DNA of 43,905 nucleotides, from assembly GCA_937942475.1 (NCBI GenBank), contig CALDEP010000030.1:1-43905 (forward strand). Direction: 5' to 3'. Positions 9,086-17,642 of the stretch are shown piece by piece. The stretch is from an uncultured Aureispira sp. (lineage in GTDB: Bacteria > Bacteroidota > Bacteroidia > Chitinophagales > Saprospiraceae). The notes under the pieces are model-generated. The model saw only the letters and a list, made by a program, of their open reading frames with translations, had not been told where the DNA came from and did no database searches. Position 1 is the stretch's first letter. Each line of letters starts with the position of its first letter. A program made the position numbers and the translations under genes.

Positions 9086-9510
9086 AAGACTTACAACTGT
9101 AAATGTAGCAGATTATACAGGAATAAGCAATTATTTACGCAAATAAATTAAACAATCTCTAATTTTAGTATAAAAGTGACATTTCTCAATTACTTGAACT
9201 GTACATTAATTAAAAAAGAACTCTAAGTTAAACAAGTATTCCATTTCATTTAGTCCCCTAAATTTGTCTTTTTTACAAAACAGATGCTAGTTCAATTTCC
9301 GAATCGAATGCTTTGTAGAATGAAATAGTCTTAATTTATTCATTTTTTTGAGTGCTTTTTCCAAGAGTAAAATATCTCAAAAAAAAGGCTTCTAAAAGTC
9401 TATTCTCCTTGCTTCGGATTTGAGTTTTACCATCTTTTTTTACTTCCTAATCGTAAACATTATTCTTATAATAGTGTTTTATTCCTTTTGAAGACCCTTT
9501 TTGAGTTCTT

Positions 9511-9529
9511 TTTTATGCTTAGCATAAAA
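9511..9529. promoter_or_regulatory. 19-bp palindrome TTTTATGCTTAGCATAAAA
   Basis: Nine-base arms flank a single central T, 146 bases upstream of the first M36 protease. A related palindrome lies at 9587-9606. Candidate regulator-binding site; unlikely to be a terminator because no GC-rich stem exists. Confidence 0.4.
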
Positions 9530-9586
9530 CGACTTCTTTGGGTGAAATTTCATTTGTCATATTACCATCAAATAGCTTAGATTTCT

Positions 9587-9606
9587 TTTTTATGCTCTCA
9601 TAAAAA
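9587..9606. promoter_or_regulatory. palindrome TTTTTATG-ctct-CATAAAAA
   Basis: Eight-base arms with a 4-base spacer, sharing the TTTTATG/CATAAAA half-site with the palindrome at 9511-9529; the centres are about 77 bases apart. It ends 69 bases before the protease start, close to where a promoter would be expected. Confidence 0.4.
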
Positions 9607-9674
9607 TGTACTTTGAGCAGAGCAACAAATTTATAGTAACGAGCTTTTTTTTAGGTTAAAACTTACATATCAAT

Positions 9675-12600
9675 ATGAAAGTACTGCAAATTGCACTATT
9701 GTGTCTACTAGGAGGCTATATGCCTCTTTTTGCCCAAAGTCCGACGGAAATTATTCAAGCGTTTTTGGATCAAAAACAGCAAGAACTTAATTTAACTGTC
9801 GAAGACACCAAAAACTGGGTTATTACCAGCCACCACACCTCCAAGCAAAGTGGTGCCACACATGTCTATATTCAACAAGTGCATCAAGGTATTCCTGTTT
9901 TTAATGGTATTGCTAACTTTGCACTCAAAGACAAAAAGGTATTTAGTATGGGCAATCGTTTATTGGACCATATTGCTCAAAATAGCAAATACAGTACCCC
10001 CTCTATACTCCCAAAACAAGCGATCATCTTAGCTGCCAAAGCATTAGAACTTTCTACTCCAACGCAACTAAAAACAATTGACGCTTTAAGCAACAAACAT
10101 TTTATTTATAATAAAGGTGGCATTTCAACAGAAAACATTCCTGTTCAGCTAATGTATTTTGAGACGGAAACAAAAGAAATTAGATTGGTTTGGGATTTAT
10201 CTATTTACACCCTAGATGCCGAACATTGGTGGTCGGTGCGCATAGATGCTCAAACAGGTGACCTGCTAGATCAAAACGATTGGATTACTCATTGTCGTTT
10301 TGACGGTTCTCCTTTCACTAAATGCAAACACTTGCATCATAAAGCACTAGCTGCTCCAGCACCTGAAAAAACCTTAGCACCTAATCAATATACCGTTTTT
10401 GCTTTGCCAACAGAAAGCCCTGCTCATGGAGCAAGAACAGCAGTAACAAATCCTTCTGATCCAGTCTCCTCTCCTTTTGGCTGGCATGATACCAACGGAA
10501 GTTTAGGAGCAGAATACACGATTACAAGAGGAAATAACGTTTTTGCCTATGAGGATACTTCTGACAACAATGGTCCTGGCTACAGTCCTGATGGTGGTTC
10601 TATTTTAGAATTTAACTTTCCTTATACCAATGGATTGCAACCGCCTAATTATATAGATGCTGCCGTCACCAACTTATTCTATATGAATAATATGATGCAT
10701 GATATTTGGTATCGTTATGGGTTTGACGAAGCTAGTGGTAATTTCCAACAGAATAACTACGGCAATGGTGGTCAAGCAGGCGATTATGTTCGTGCTGAAA
10801 CTCAAGATGGTAGCGGAACAGCTAATGCAAATTTTGCGACACCTCCAGATGGTTTCCGTCCGAGAATGCAAATGTATGTTTGGCCTTTTAGTAGTAATAC
10901 GGGGCATTTTTTGACCATTAATAGTCCTAGTAATATCGCAGGTACTTATTTGGCTGCTAGTGCTTCTTTTGGACCGCCACTTCCTGCTATTTCAATTACG
11001 GCTGATGCAGTTTTATTAGAAGATGCTGTAGCGCCTATTAATGACGGCTGTGATGCCATTGTTAATCCTGCTTTATTAAATGGAAAAATTGTACTGATAG
11101 ACCAAGGAACTTGTGATTTTACAGACAAAGTTTTGGCGGCACAAAATGCAGGAGCCGTCGCTGTTGTTATTGTTAATACGGTTGGTTTTTTGTTTGTTGT
11201 TGGAGGAGTACCCACTAGCCCGATTACAATTCCAACCATTATGATCTTACCCGCTAGTGCGAATGCTATCAAAACAGCTTTGGCAGCAGGTCCTGTTTCT
11301 GCTTCTGTTGATAATGCAGGAATTAGTGACAAAGATAGTGATTTGGACAATGGAATTATTGCCCATGAATACGGACATGGTATCTCTACTCGCCTAACAG
11401 GTGGCGGAAATAATTCTGGTTGTTTGCGCAATGCAGAACAAATGGGAGAAGGCTGGAGCGATTGGTTTGGCTTAATGTTAACCTTAGAGCCTGGCGATCT
11501 TGGACCAGATGTTCGTGGAATTGGAACTTACGTAAGAGGGCAACCTAATACAGGTCCTGGCATTCGTCCAGCGCCTTATTCTACAGACTTTGCAATCAAT
11601 CCATATACATATGGTAATTCCAATAATACCGCTACTATTTCTGAACCACATGGTGTCGGTTTTATCTTTGCAACAGCACTTTGGGATTTAAACTGGGCTT
11701 TGGTTGATTTTTATGGTGGTACACCTGACCCAGACTTGTACAATGGTAGTGGAGGAAATAACATTGCCATGAATTTAGTTATTGAAGGGCTTAAATTACA
11801 ACCTTGTAGTCCTGGTATGATTGATGGTCGTGATGCTATTTTACAAGCAGATCAATTACTATATAGTGGCGCACATGAATGTCTTATTTGGGAAGTATTT
11901 GCCAATAGAGGATTTGGTTACAGTGCCACGCAAGGAAGTTCTGCTAGTCGTACAGACCAAACAGAAGCCTTCGATGTTTCTCCTGTTTGTCTGGTCGCAG
12001 CAGCACCACCTCTCGCCAACTTTGCTCCTAGTTCCATCAACAGTTGTGTTTCTACGATATCGTTCATAGATTCTAGTTCTTCAACACCACAACAATGGCT
12101 TTGGGACTTTGGAGATGGGGCTACTTCCACACAACAAAATCCATCTCATTCCTATATTTCAGATGGTGTTTATGTGGTTAGTTTAGTTGTTTCTAATAGT
12201 ATGGGCAGTGACACCATGACACAGCAAATTACCATTACGCTTCCTCCTCCTCCTATTGCTGTTGGAGATGAAGTTTGTGCAGGTGATTCAGCCATGTTGG
12301 TTGCAACAGGAACAGGTAGCATTCAATGGAAAAACACTTCTAATACGATTCTAACACAAGGAGATACCTTATGGGTTCCTAATATTGGATCTATACAAAC
12401 TTATTATGCCGAGAACTTAACGGGTACTCCTTCGCAATTTATTGGCGCAGCAGATAGTAGCATTGGCGCTGGAAGCATTAACAATTCTGCCTATGGAGCA
12501 CTAAATTTTAGAGCTGACCAACCCTTAGAAATTGTTTCTACTTGGGTTTATGCACAAGGATCAAGCATTAGAACCTTCTTCTTGGCGGAAGGAGAAAATA

Positions 12601-13382
12601 CAACAGGAACACTTCCTGCTAATACAATAGATGATGTTACGGTATTTTTACAAAGCGGATGGCAAGAAGTACAACTTAACTTAATGGTTCCTGATACAGG
12701 AAACTATAATTTGGGTGGTGAAACTTTGAATCTATACGCCAATTCTACAGGAGCAGCTTATCCTTATAACGTTCCTGGTTTGATTTCTATCAACAGCAGT
12801 GCTGCGGCATCTAGCGATAGTTATTATTACTTTTATAACCTACAGGTTCGTGAACCTCGTTGTGTTTCACCAAAAGACACAGCAACAGCAGTCCCTGTCT
12901 CTAGTTACTTTACTTATACTGATAACAGCAATACATTTACCTTTATGGATGGTTCTTCTGGAGCTACTTCTTGGCTTTGGAACTTTGGAGATGGTAACAC
13001 CTCAACACAACAAAATCCTGTTCATACCTATGCGAATGGCAATGCTTACACGGTAACATTAAGCATCAATGGTGGCTCTTGTATTTCGACACAAGTAATT
13101 AATGGCATCTTAGGAATTGACAAACCTGCTAATGATAGACCTATGGTTAGATTGATGCCAAATCCTGCTAATAGTTGGGTACAATTAAACCTAGATAAAG
13201 CAGCAACGGAAGATTTAACCATACAGATTACTGCTGTGGATGGTAGAACACTTCAAACAGCGACACTAAAACAAGGTATTACAGAGTTTACACTTAATTT
13301 GGAACAATTACCTAGTGCCGTTTACTTTGTATCTATCTATGGCTTAAACTTCTCTGAAGTAAGAAAACTAGTCAAAGAATAA
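9675..13382 (+). CDS. M36 (fungalysin-like) metalloprotease, T9SS-secreted, paralog 1
   Basis: A 1235-residue zinc protease. Order of parts: signal peptide (1-20, ending near LFAQ); FTP/PepSY-like inhibitory propeptide (about 35-200, with THVYIQQVHQGIPVFNG and IDAQTGDLL); M36 catalytic region starting near 255; an inserted PA domain (about 450-540, with CDFTDKVLAAQNAGA); zinc helix HEYGH at 564-568 with Glu565 catalytic, and the third ligand Glu592 in GEGWSDW; PKD domain 1 (about 778-855, WLWDFGDG); a beta-rich linker; PKD domain 2 (about 1080-1142, WLWNFGDG); T9SS type A sorting domain (about 1158-1235, MPNPAN ... SAVYFVSIYG). All active-site residues are present, so it should be an active secreted protease after propeptide removal. 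First of three tandem paralogs. Its 5' region, with palindromes and a long leader, differs from those of the other two. Confidence 0.93.
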   Translation: MKVLQIALLCLLGGYMPLFAQSPTEIIQAFLDQKQQELNLTVEDTKNWVITSHHTSKQSGATHVYIQQVHQGIPVFNGIANFALKDKKVFSMGNRLLDHIAQNSKYSTPSILPKQAIILAAKALELSTPTQLKTIDALSNKHFIYNKGGISTENIPVQLMYFETETKEIRLVWDLSIYTLDAEHWWSVRIDAQTGDLLDQNDWITHCRFDGSPFTKCKHLHHKALAAPAPEKTLAPNQYTVFALPTESPAHGARTAVTNPSDPVSSPFGWHDTNGSLGAEYTITRGNNVFAYEDTSDNNGPGYSPDGGSILEFNFPYTNGLQPPNYIDAAVTNLFYMNNMMHDIWYRYGFDEASGNFQQNNYGNGGQAGDYVRAETQDGSGTANANFATPPDGFRPRMQMYVWPFSSNTGHFLTINSPSNIAGTYLAASASFGPPLPAISITADAVLLEDAVAPINDGCDAIVNPALLNGKIVLIDQGTCDFTDKVLAAQNAGAVAVVIVNTVGFLFVVGGVPTSPITIPTIMILPASANAIKTALAAGPVSASVDNAGISDKDSDLDNGIIAHEYGHGISTRLTGGGNNSGCLRNAEQMGEGWSDWFGLMLTLEPGDLGPDVRGIGTYVRGQPNTGPGIRPAPYSTDFAINPYTYGNSNNTATISEPHGVGFIFATALWDLNWALVDFYGGTPDPDLYNGSGGNNIAMNLVIEGLKLQPCSPGMIDGRDAILQADQLLYSGAHECLIWEVFANRGFGYSATQGSSASRTDQTEAFDVSPVCLVAAAPPLANFAPSSINSCVSTISFIDSSSSTPQQWLWDFGDGATSTQQNPSHSYISDGVYVVSLVVSNSMGSDTMTQQITITLPPPPIAVGDEVCAGDSAMLVATGTGSIQWKNTSNTILTQGDTLWVPNIGSIQTYYAENLTGTPSQFIGAADSSIGAGSINNSAYGALNFRADQPLEIVSTWVYAQGSSIRTFFLAEGENTTGTLPANTIDDVTVFLQSGWQEVQLNLMVPDTGNYNLGGETLNLYANSTGAAYPYNVPGLISINSSAAASSDSYYYFYNLQVREPRCVSPKDTATAVPVSSYFTYTDNSNTFTFMDGSSGATSWLWNFGDGNTSTQQNPVHTYANGNAYTVTLSINGGSCISTQVINGILGIDKPANDRPMVRLMPNPANSWVQLNLDKAATEDLTIQITAVDGRTLQTATLKQGITEFTLNLEQLPSAVYFVSIYGLNFSEVRKLVKE

Positions 13383-13440
13383 CATTTAATATCAATTTGA
13401 AGATTTGAAGGTTAGTATTCTATATGATAAAAAAAGCATA

Positions 13441-13486
13441 CCATCCCTACTCTTGAAATTTCAATAGTAGGGATTTTTCCTTTTTA
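13441..13486 (+). terminator. rho-independent terminator after M36 paralog 1
   Basis: Stem ATCCCTACT (13443-13451) pairs with AGTAGGGAT (13466-13474); the loop contains TTGAAATTTCAA, which can extend the stem. A T-rich run (TTTTTCCTTTTT) follows. It lies about 60 bases after the stop and separates paralog 1 from paralog 2 transcriptionally. Confidence 0.85.
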
Positions 13487-13594
13487 TCAAAACTAAGGAT
13501 TCTAAAATCACATTCTTTATATTTTTAGAAATTTTAGCTCTATTTTTTCCATTCTTACAACTGATAATTTCTACAAAGTAAACTTTTGCCAAAT

Positions 13595-13609
13595 AAAAAT
13601 GTATTTTTG
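13595..13609 (+). promoter_or_regulatory. candidate -7 promoter element of M36 paralog 2
   Basis: AAAAATGTATTTTTG contains TATTTTTG (13602-13609), a match to TAnnTTTG, 61 bases before the ATG at 13671. The identical 15-mer occurs at the matching place upstream of paralog 3 (17580-17594). No TTG at the standard -33 spacing is evident; one TTG sits closer, 13 bases from the -7 box. Confidence 0.5.
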
Positions 13610-13670
13610 CAAAGCCTCTCCCGTAATACAGTATTAAATATTTTTACAGTACAACAAATTCAATCTTATT

Positions 13671-16600
13671 ATGAAACAACTCGCCTTTACTATACTGGGA
13701 CTTCTACTCGGTACAGTAACATTACTCGGTCAAAATCCGTCTACGGTCATTCAGCAGTTTTTGGATAAAAATTATGCTGAACAGAAATTAACACAACAAG
13801 ATATTAACAACTGGAGTATTACTAGTCATCATACCTCCAATACAAGTGGTGTTACCCATGTTTATATCCAACAAAAACACCAAGGTATTTCAGTCTCTAA
13901 TGGCGTTGCCAACTTTGCCATAAAAGAAGGAAAAGTCCTTAGTATGGGAAACCGCTTGGTGACAAGACTAAGCCAAAAAGCAAACTACACCAGCCCTGCT
14001 ATTAATCCAGTACAGGCGATCCAATCTGCTGCAAAACAATTGGATTTAAAAACACCAACAGGATTGAAAGCTTTAGAGCCAATCGACAAACAACATTTCA
14101 TTTATAATACTGGAGGTATTTCAAAAGAAAATATCCCTGTCCGCTTGATGTATCATGCGGTATCTGACATGGAAGTAAAATTAGTTTGGGATTTGTCTAT
14201 CTACACCTTAGATGCCGAACATTGGTGGTCGGTGCGCATTGATGCTCAAACAGGGGATTTACTGGATCAAAACGATTGGGTCGCTCACTGTAACTTCGAG
14301 CACTCTCCTTTTAGCAAATGTAATAACAAGGAACACGCAAGTATTCTAAAAACACCTGCTGATTTTATCGCTCCAGAAACCATGTTGCAACCAGATCAAT
14401 ATACTGTATTTGCACTTCCGTTAGAAAGTCCAAATCATGGTGCCCGTTCTATGGTAACCAATCCTGCGGATACGCTTGCTTCTCCTTATGGATGGCACGA
14501 TACTAATGGGAATAGTGGTGCAGAATACACGATTACAAGAGGAAATAACGTCTTTGCTTATGACGATGTGGCGGATAATAATGCCCCAGGCTTTAGCCCA
14601 GATGGTAATGCTGTTTTGGAATTTAATTTCCCTTACAATGGGACTGCCAATCCTAGTACTTATCAAGCAGCAGCCATTACAAACTTGTTCTATATGAACA
14701 ATATGATGCATGATGTTTGGTATCGCTATGGTTTTGATGAAGCCAGTGGAAACTTCCAATCGAACAACTATGGTCGTGGTGGAACAGACGACGATCACGT
14801 CTTTGCAGAAGCACAAGATGGTGGAGGAACCAACAATGCAAACTTTGCCACACCTCCAGATGGTTTCAATCCAAGAATGCAAATGTATTTGTGGAATAGC
14901 GCTGGTGGTTCTGGTGGTAGTTACTTAGACGTAAATAGCCCCGCAGGAATAGCTGGTAGTTATGGAGCTACCGATGCTGGTTTTGGTCCAGGTCTTCCTG
15001 CGACTCCAATTACAGCTGATTTTGCTTTAGTAGAAGACAATACGGCTCCAATTAATGATGGTTGCGAAACGATTACAAATCCAGCCGCTTTGGTAGGAAA
15101 AATTGCCGTGATTGATCGTGGTGCTTGTTCTTTTGTTATAAAAGTAGAAGCCGCTCAAAATGCAGGTGCTTTGGCTGTTATTATTGTTAATAATGTAGCA
15201 GGTGCCCCCATCCAAATGGGTGGAGCAAGTAATACGATTACAATTCCATCTATTATGATTGATATGACTGATGGAACGAACATAAAAGCCCAAATGGCGG
15301 CAGGAACCGTTAACGGTACCATTAGTAATGGTGGTGTTGCTAGTAATGTCAAAGATGGCGATTTGGACAATGGAATTATTGCCCATGAATATGGACACGG
15401 TATTTCTACCCGTTTAACAGGTGGTGCCAACAATTCTAACTGTTTGAGTAATTCAGAGCAAATGGGAGAAGGTTGGAGCGACTGGTTTGGTTTAATGCTA
15501 ACCATCGAACCAGGTGATCTTGGACCTGATGTTCGTGGAATTGGAACCTATGCTTCTAACCAATTGGTTACAGGACAAGGAATCCGCCCAGCGCCTTATT
15601 CTACTGATTTTGCAGTGAATGGATTTACTTATGGTAATTCTAATAATGCAGGTCAAATATCGGAACCTCATGGTGTTGGTTTTATTTTTGCAACCGTTTT
15701 ATGGGATTTAAACTGGGCATTGGTAGACCAATATGGTGGTGTGCCTGATCCAGATTTGTACAATGGTACTGGTGGAAATAATATCGCTATGAATTTAGTG
15801 ATTGAAGGCTTAAAATTACAACCTTGTAATCCTGGTATGATTGACGGTCGTGATGCAATTATATTAGCCGATCAAATGTTATATGGTGGAATTCATAGAT
15901 GTTTAATTTGGGAAACCTTTGCGAATAGAGGTTTTGGATACAGTGCCAATCAAGGTAGTTCTGCTAGTCGTTCAGACCAAACGGAAGCCTTCGATTTACC
16001 ACCTATCTGTCAAACGCCAACAACTGCTCCTGTGGCTTTATTTAGCCCAAGCAGTGCTAGTTCTTGTATTACAACCATTTCATTTACAGACAATAGTACG
16101 GACATTCCTCAATCTTGGTTGTGGAACTTTGGAGATGGCAACACCTCTACGATTCAAAACCCAACACATACTTATAGTAATAGTGGGGTTTATACGGTTC
16201 AATTAGTGGTAACGAATACTGTTGGAATGGACTCAACAACCCAACAAGTAACCATTGCGTTGCCTCCTTCTCCTATTGCAAATGACATCGAAGTTTGTGC
16301 TGGAGATACGGCTTATGTTCCTGTAACTGCTACAGGTTTTGCACAATGGAAAAATACAGCAAACAATATTATTTATACGGGAGATACTTTAGTGGTTCCT
16401 AATGTAGGGTCGGTTCAAACTTACTATGTTGAAAATGTAGTGGGTACGCCTTCTCAATATGTTGGTCCAACAACTGGATCTATTGGAGCGGGCAACTATC
16501 ATGCTTCTGCTTATCATGGAGCGTTAAACTTTACAGCCAACCAAAGCTTTGAAATTGCATCTGCTTGGGTGGATGCAGATGGCGCAGGTCCTCGTACCTT

Positions 16601-17417
16601 CTATTTGGCAAGTGGTGTTAACAATGATGGAACAGCTCCTACTGGAGCTGGAATTGTAGACCAAGTAACGGTCAATTTAGTTGATGGTGTACAGCGTATC
16701 AATTTGAATTTGATGGTTCCTGCTGCTGGTAATTATAATATTGGTGGTAATAATGTTGACTTATTTAGAAATAGTGGTGGTGCAAACTTCCCTTATACTT
16801 TAGCGGGTTATATGACGATTAATAATTCTTCGGCTACTACTAATCCTACTGGTTATTACTATTACTTATATGACTTAGAAATCCGTGATCCACAATGTAT
16901 TTCTGCTTTAGATACAGTTACCGTAAGTCCAGTCGTTAGCAATTTTTCTTATGTTGACAACAATGGAACGATAACGCTTACAGATGCTTCTAGTGGTGCA
17001 ACAAGTTGGTTCTGGGATTTTGGGGATAACAATACTTCTACACAACAAAACCCTGTACACACTTACGCTACATCAGGTGCTTATACCATTACCTTAACAA
17101 TTAATAATGGTGCTTGTACTAGTACTCAAACCTTCACGATAACAGTGGGTATCCATCAAATTGGTGCGCCAAGATTGAATATTATGTTACTTCCTAATCC
17201 AACTAGTGGATTGGCTAGCATTTTATTAGACAAAGCGGTTGAAGAAGATTTAACGGTTTTAGTGACAGACATCAATGGAAAAACAGTTCAAACAGCGCTT
17301 ATTATTAATGGAGAAAGTCGCCTAGAATTAGACTTAACTCAATTACCTTCAGCTGTTTATTTAGTACAAATTAAAGGAAACAACTTCTCAGAAGTTAGAA
17401 AATTAGTGGTTGAATAA
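13671..17417 (+). CDS. M36 (fungalysin-like) metalloprotease, T9SS-secreted, paralog 2
   Basis: A 1248-residue paralog with the same architecture as its upstream neighbour: signal peptide (1-20, ending near LLGQ), FTP/PepSY propeptide (about 35-205), M36 catalytic domain with an inserted PA domain (about 455-550, CSFVIKVEAAQNAGA), zinc motif HEYGH at 572-576, third ligand Glu600 in GEGWSDW, PKD domain at about 787-860 (WLWNFGDG), second PKD at about 1088-1150 (WFWDFGDN), and T9SS sorting domain from about 1169 (LLPNPTSG ... SAVYLVQIKG). Conservation is strongest in the propeptide end and catalytic helix, and weaker in the PKD and linker parts. Some propeptide stretches (for example 14212-14240) are nucleotide-identical to paralog 1, suggesting recent duplication or gene conversion. 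It has its own promoter-like element and terminator, so it is not read only from the upstream gene. Confidence 0.93.
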   Translation: MKQLAFTILGLLLGTVTLLGQNPSTVIQQFLDKNYAEQKLTQQDINNWSITSHHTSNTSGVTHVYIQQKHQGISVSNGVANFAIKEGKVLSMGNRLVTRLSQKANYTSPAINPVQAIQSAAKQLDLKTPTGLKALEPIDKQHFIYNTGGISKENIPVRLMYHAVSDMEVKLVWDLSIYTLDAEHWWSVRIDAQTGDLLDQNDWVAHCNFEHSPFSKCNNKEHASILKTPADFIAPETMLQPDQYTVFALPLESPNHGARSMVTNPADTLASPYGWHDTNGNSGAEYTITRGNNVFAYDDVADNNAPGFSPDGNAVLEFNFPYNGTANPSTYQAAAITNLFYMNNMMHDVWYRYGFDEASGNFQSNNYGRGGTDDDHVFAEAQDGGGTNNANFATPPDGFNPRMQMYLWNSAGGSGGSYLDVNSPAGIAGSYGATDAGFGPGLPATPITADFALVEDNTAPINDGCETITNPAALVGKIAVIDRGACSFVIKVEAAQNAGALAVIIVNNVAGAPIQMGGASNTITIPSIMIDMTDGTNIKAQMAAGTVNGTISNGGVASNVKDGDLDNGIIAHEYGHGISTRLTGGANNSNCLSNSEQMGEGWSDWFGLMLTIEPGDLGPDVRGIGTYASNQLVTGQGIRPAPYSTDFAVNGFTYGNSNNAGQISEPHGVGFIFATVLWDLNWALVDQYGGVPDPDLYNGTGGNNIAMNLVIEGLKLQPCNPGMIDGRDAIILADQMLYGGIHRCLIWETFANRGFGYSANQGSSASRSDQTEAFDLPPICQTPTTAPVALFSPSSASSCITTISFTDNSTDIPQSWLWNFGDGNTSTIQNPTHTYSNSGVYTVQLVVTNTVGMDSTTQQVTIALPPSPIANDIEVCAGDTAYVPVTATGFAQWKNTANNIIYTGDTLVVPNVGSVQTYYVENVVGTPSQYVGPTTGSIGAGNYHASAYHGALNFTANQSFEIASAWVDADGAGPRTFYLASGVNNDGTAPTGAGIVDQVTVNLVDGVQRINLNLMVPAAGNYNIGGNNVDLFRNSGGANFPYTLAGYMTINNSSATTNPTGYYYYLYDLEIRDPQCISALDTVTVSPVVSNFSYVDNNGTITLTDASSGATSWFWDFGDNNTSTQQNPVHTYATSGAYTITLTINNGACTSTQTFTITVGIHQIGAPRLNIMLLPNPTSGLASILLDKAVEEDLTVLVTDINGKTVQTALIINGESRLELDLTQLPSAVYLVQIKGNNFSEVRKLVVE

Positions 17418-17449
17418 GCTTGCAATTAATTTTGTTATAATATAAATAC

Positions 17450-17486
17450 AAAGCCATCTCTTCATAAAAGGGATGGCTTTTTTTAA
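17450..17486 (+). terminator. rho-independent terminator after M36 paralog 2
   Basis: Stem AAAGCCATC (17450-17458) pairs with GATGGCTTT (17472-17480), extended by two inner pairs and a 9-base loop, and is followed by a T run. It lies 33 bases after the stop. Confidence 0.88.
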
Positions 17487-17579
17487 TAAAGCATCTTCTC
17501 TAAGGCTATTTTGTTCTTTTTAAGTAAAATTTAACTTTTTGTTAAGAGATAATTCCAATCCTTTCGTTTTTTTTGAAAC

Positions 17580-17594
17580 AAAAATGTATTTTTG
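17580..17594 (+). promoter_or_regulatory. candidate -7 promoter element of M36 paralog 3
   Basis: The same AAAAATGTATTTTTG 15-mer as upstream of paralog 2, with TATTTTTG at 17587-17594, 48 bases before the ATG at 17643. The shared element suggests that paralogs 2 and 3 were duplicated together with their promoter. Confidence 0.5.
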
Positions 17595-17642
17595 ATTGTA
17601 CGTTCCCCTTAGACATAATAAATCCTATAGATTTACCTACGT

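Larger units (their letters stand above)
8924..9674. other. 751-base divergent intergenic region with operator-like repeats
   Basis: This region lies between the S24 regulator (-) and the first M36 protease (+). No credible ORF or RNA gene was seen. The half near the regulator contains a 7-bp inverted repeat TTGCGTA-n7-TACGCAA and two further TTTACGC copies. The half near the protease contains two AT-rich palindromes based on TTTTATGC/GCATAAAA. The length and motif content point to regulation rather than to a decayed gene. Confidence 0.6.

Noticed and set aside
8924-9674. Possible tRNA or small RNA gene in the long divergent gap
   Set aside because: No cloverleaf, no GC-rich segment and no clear promoter-terminator pair were found; the region is uniformly AT-rich.
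10946-11431. 161-codon minus-strand ORF within M36 paralog 1 and similar ones in paralogs 2 and 3
   Set aside because: These lie antisense to the PA/catalytic region, recur in the paralogs only because the sense sequence is conserved, and show no independent coding features.
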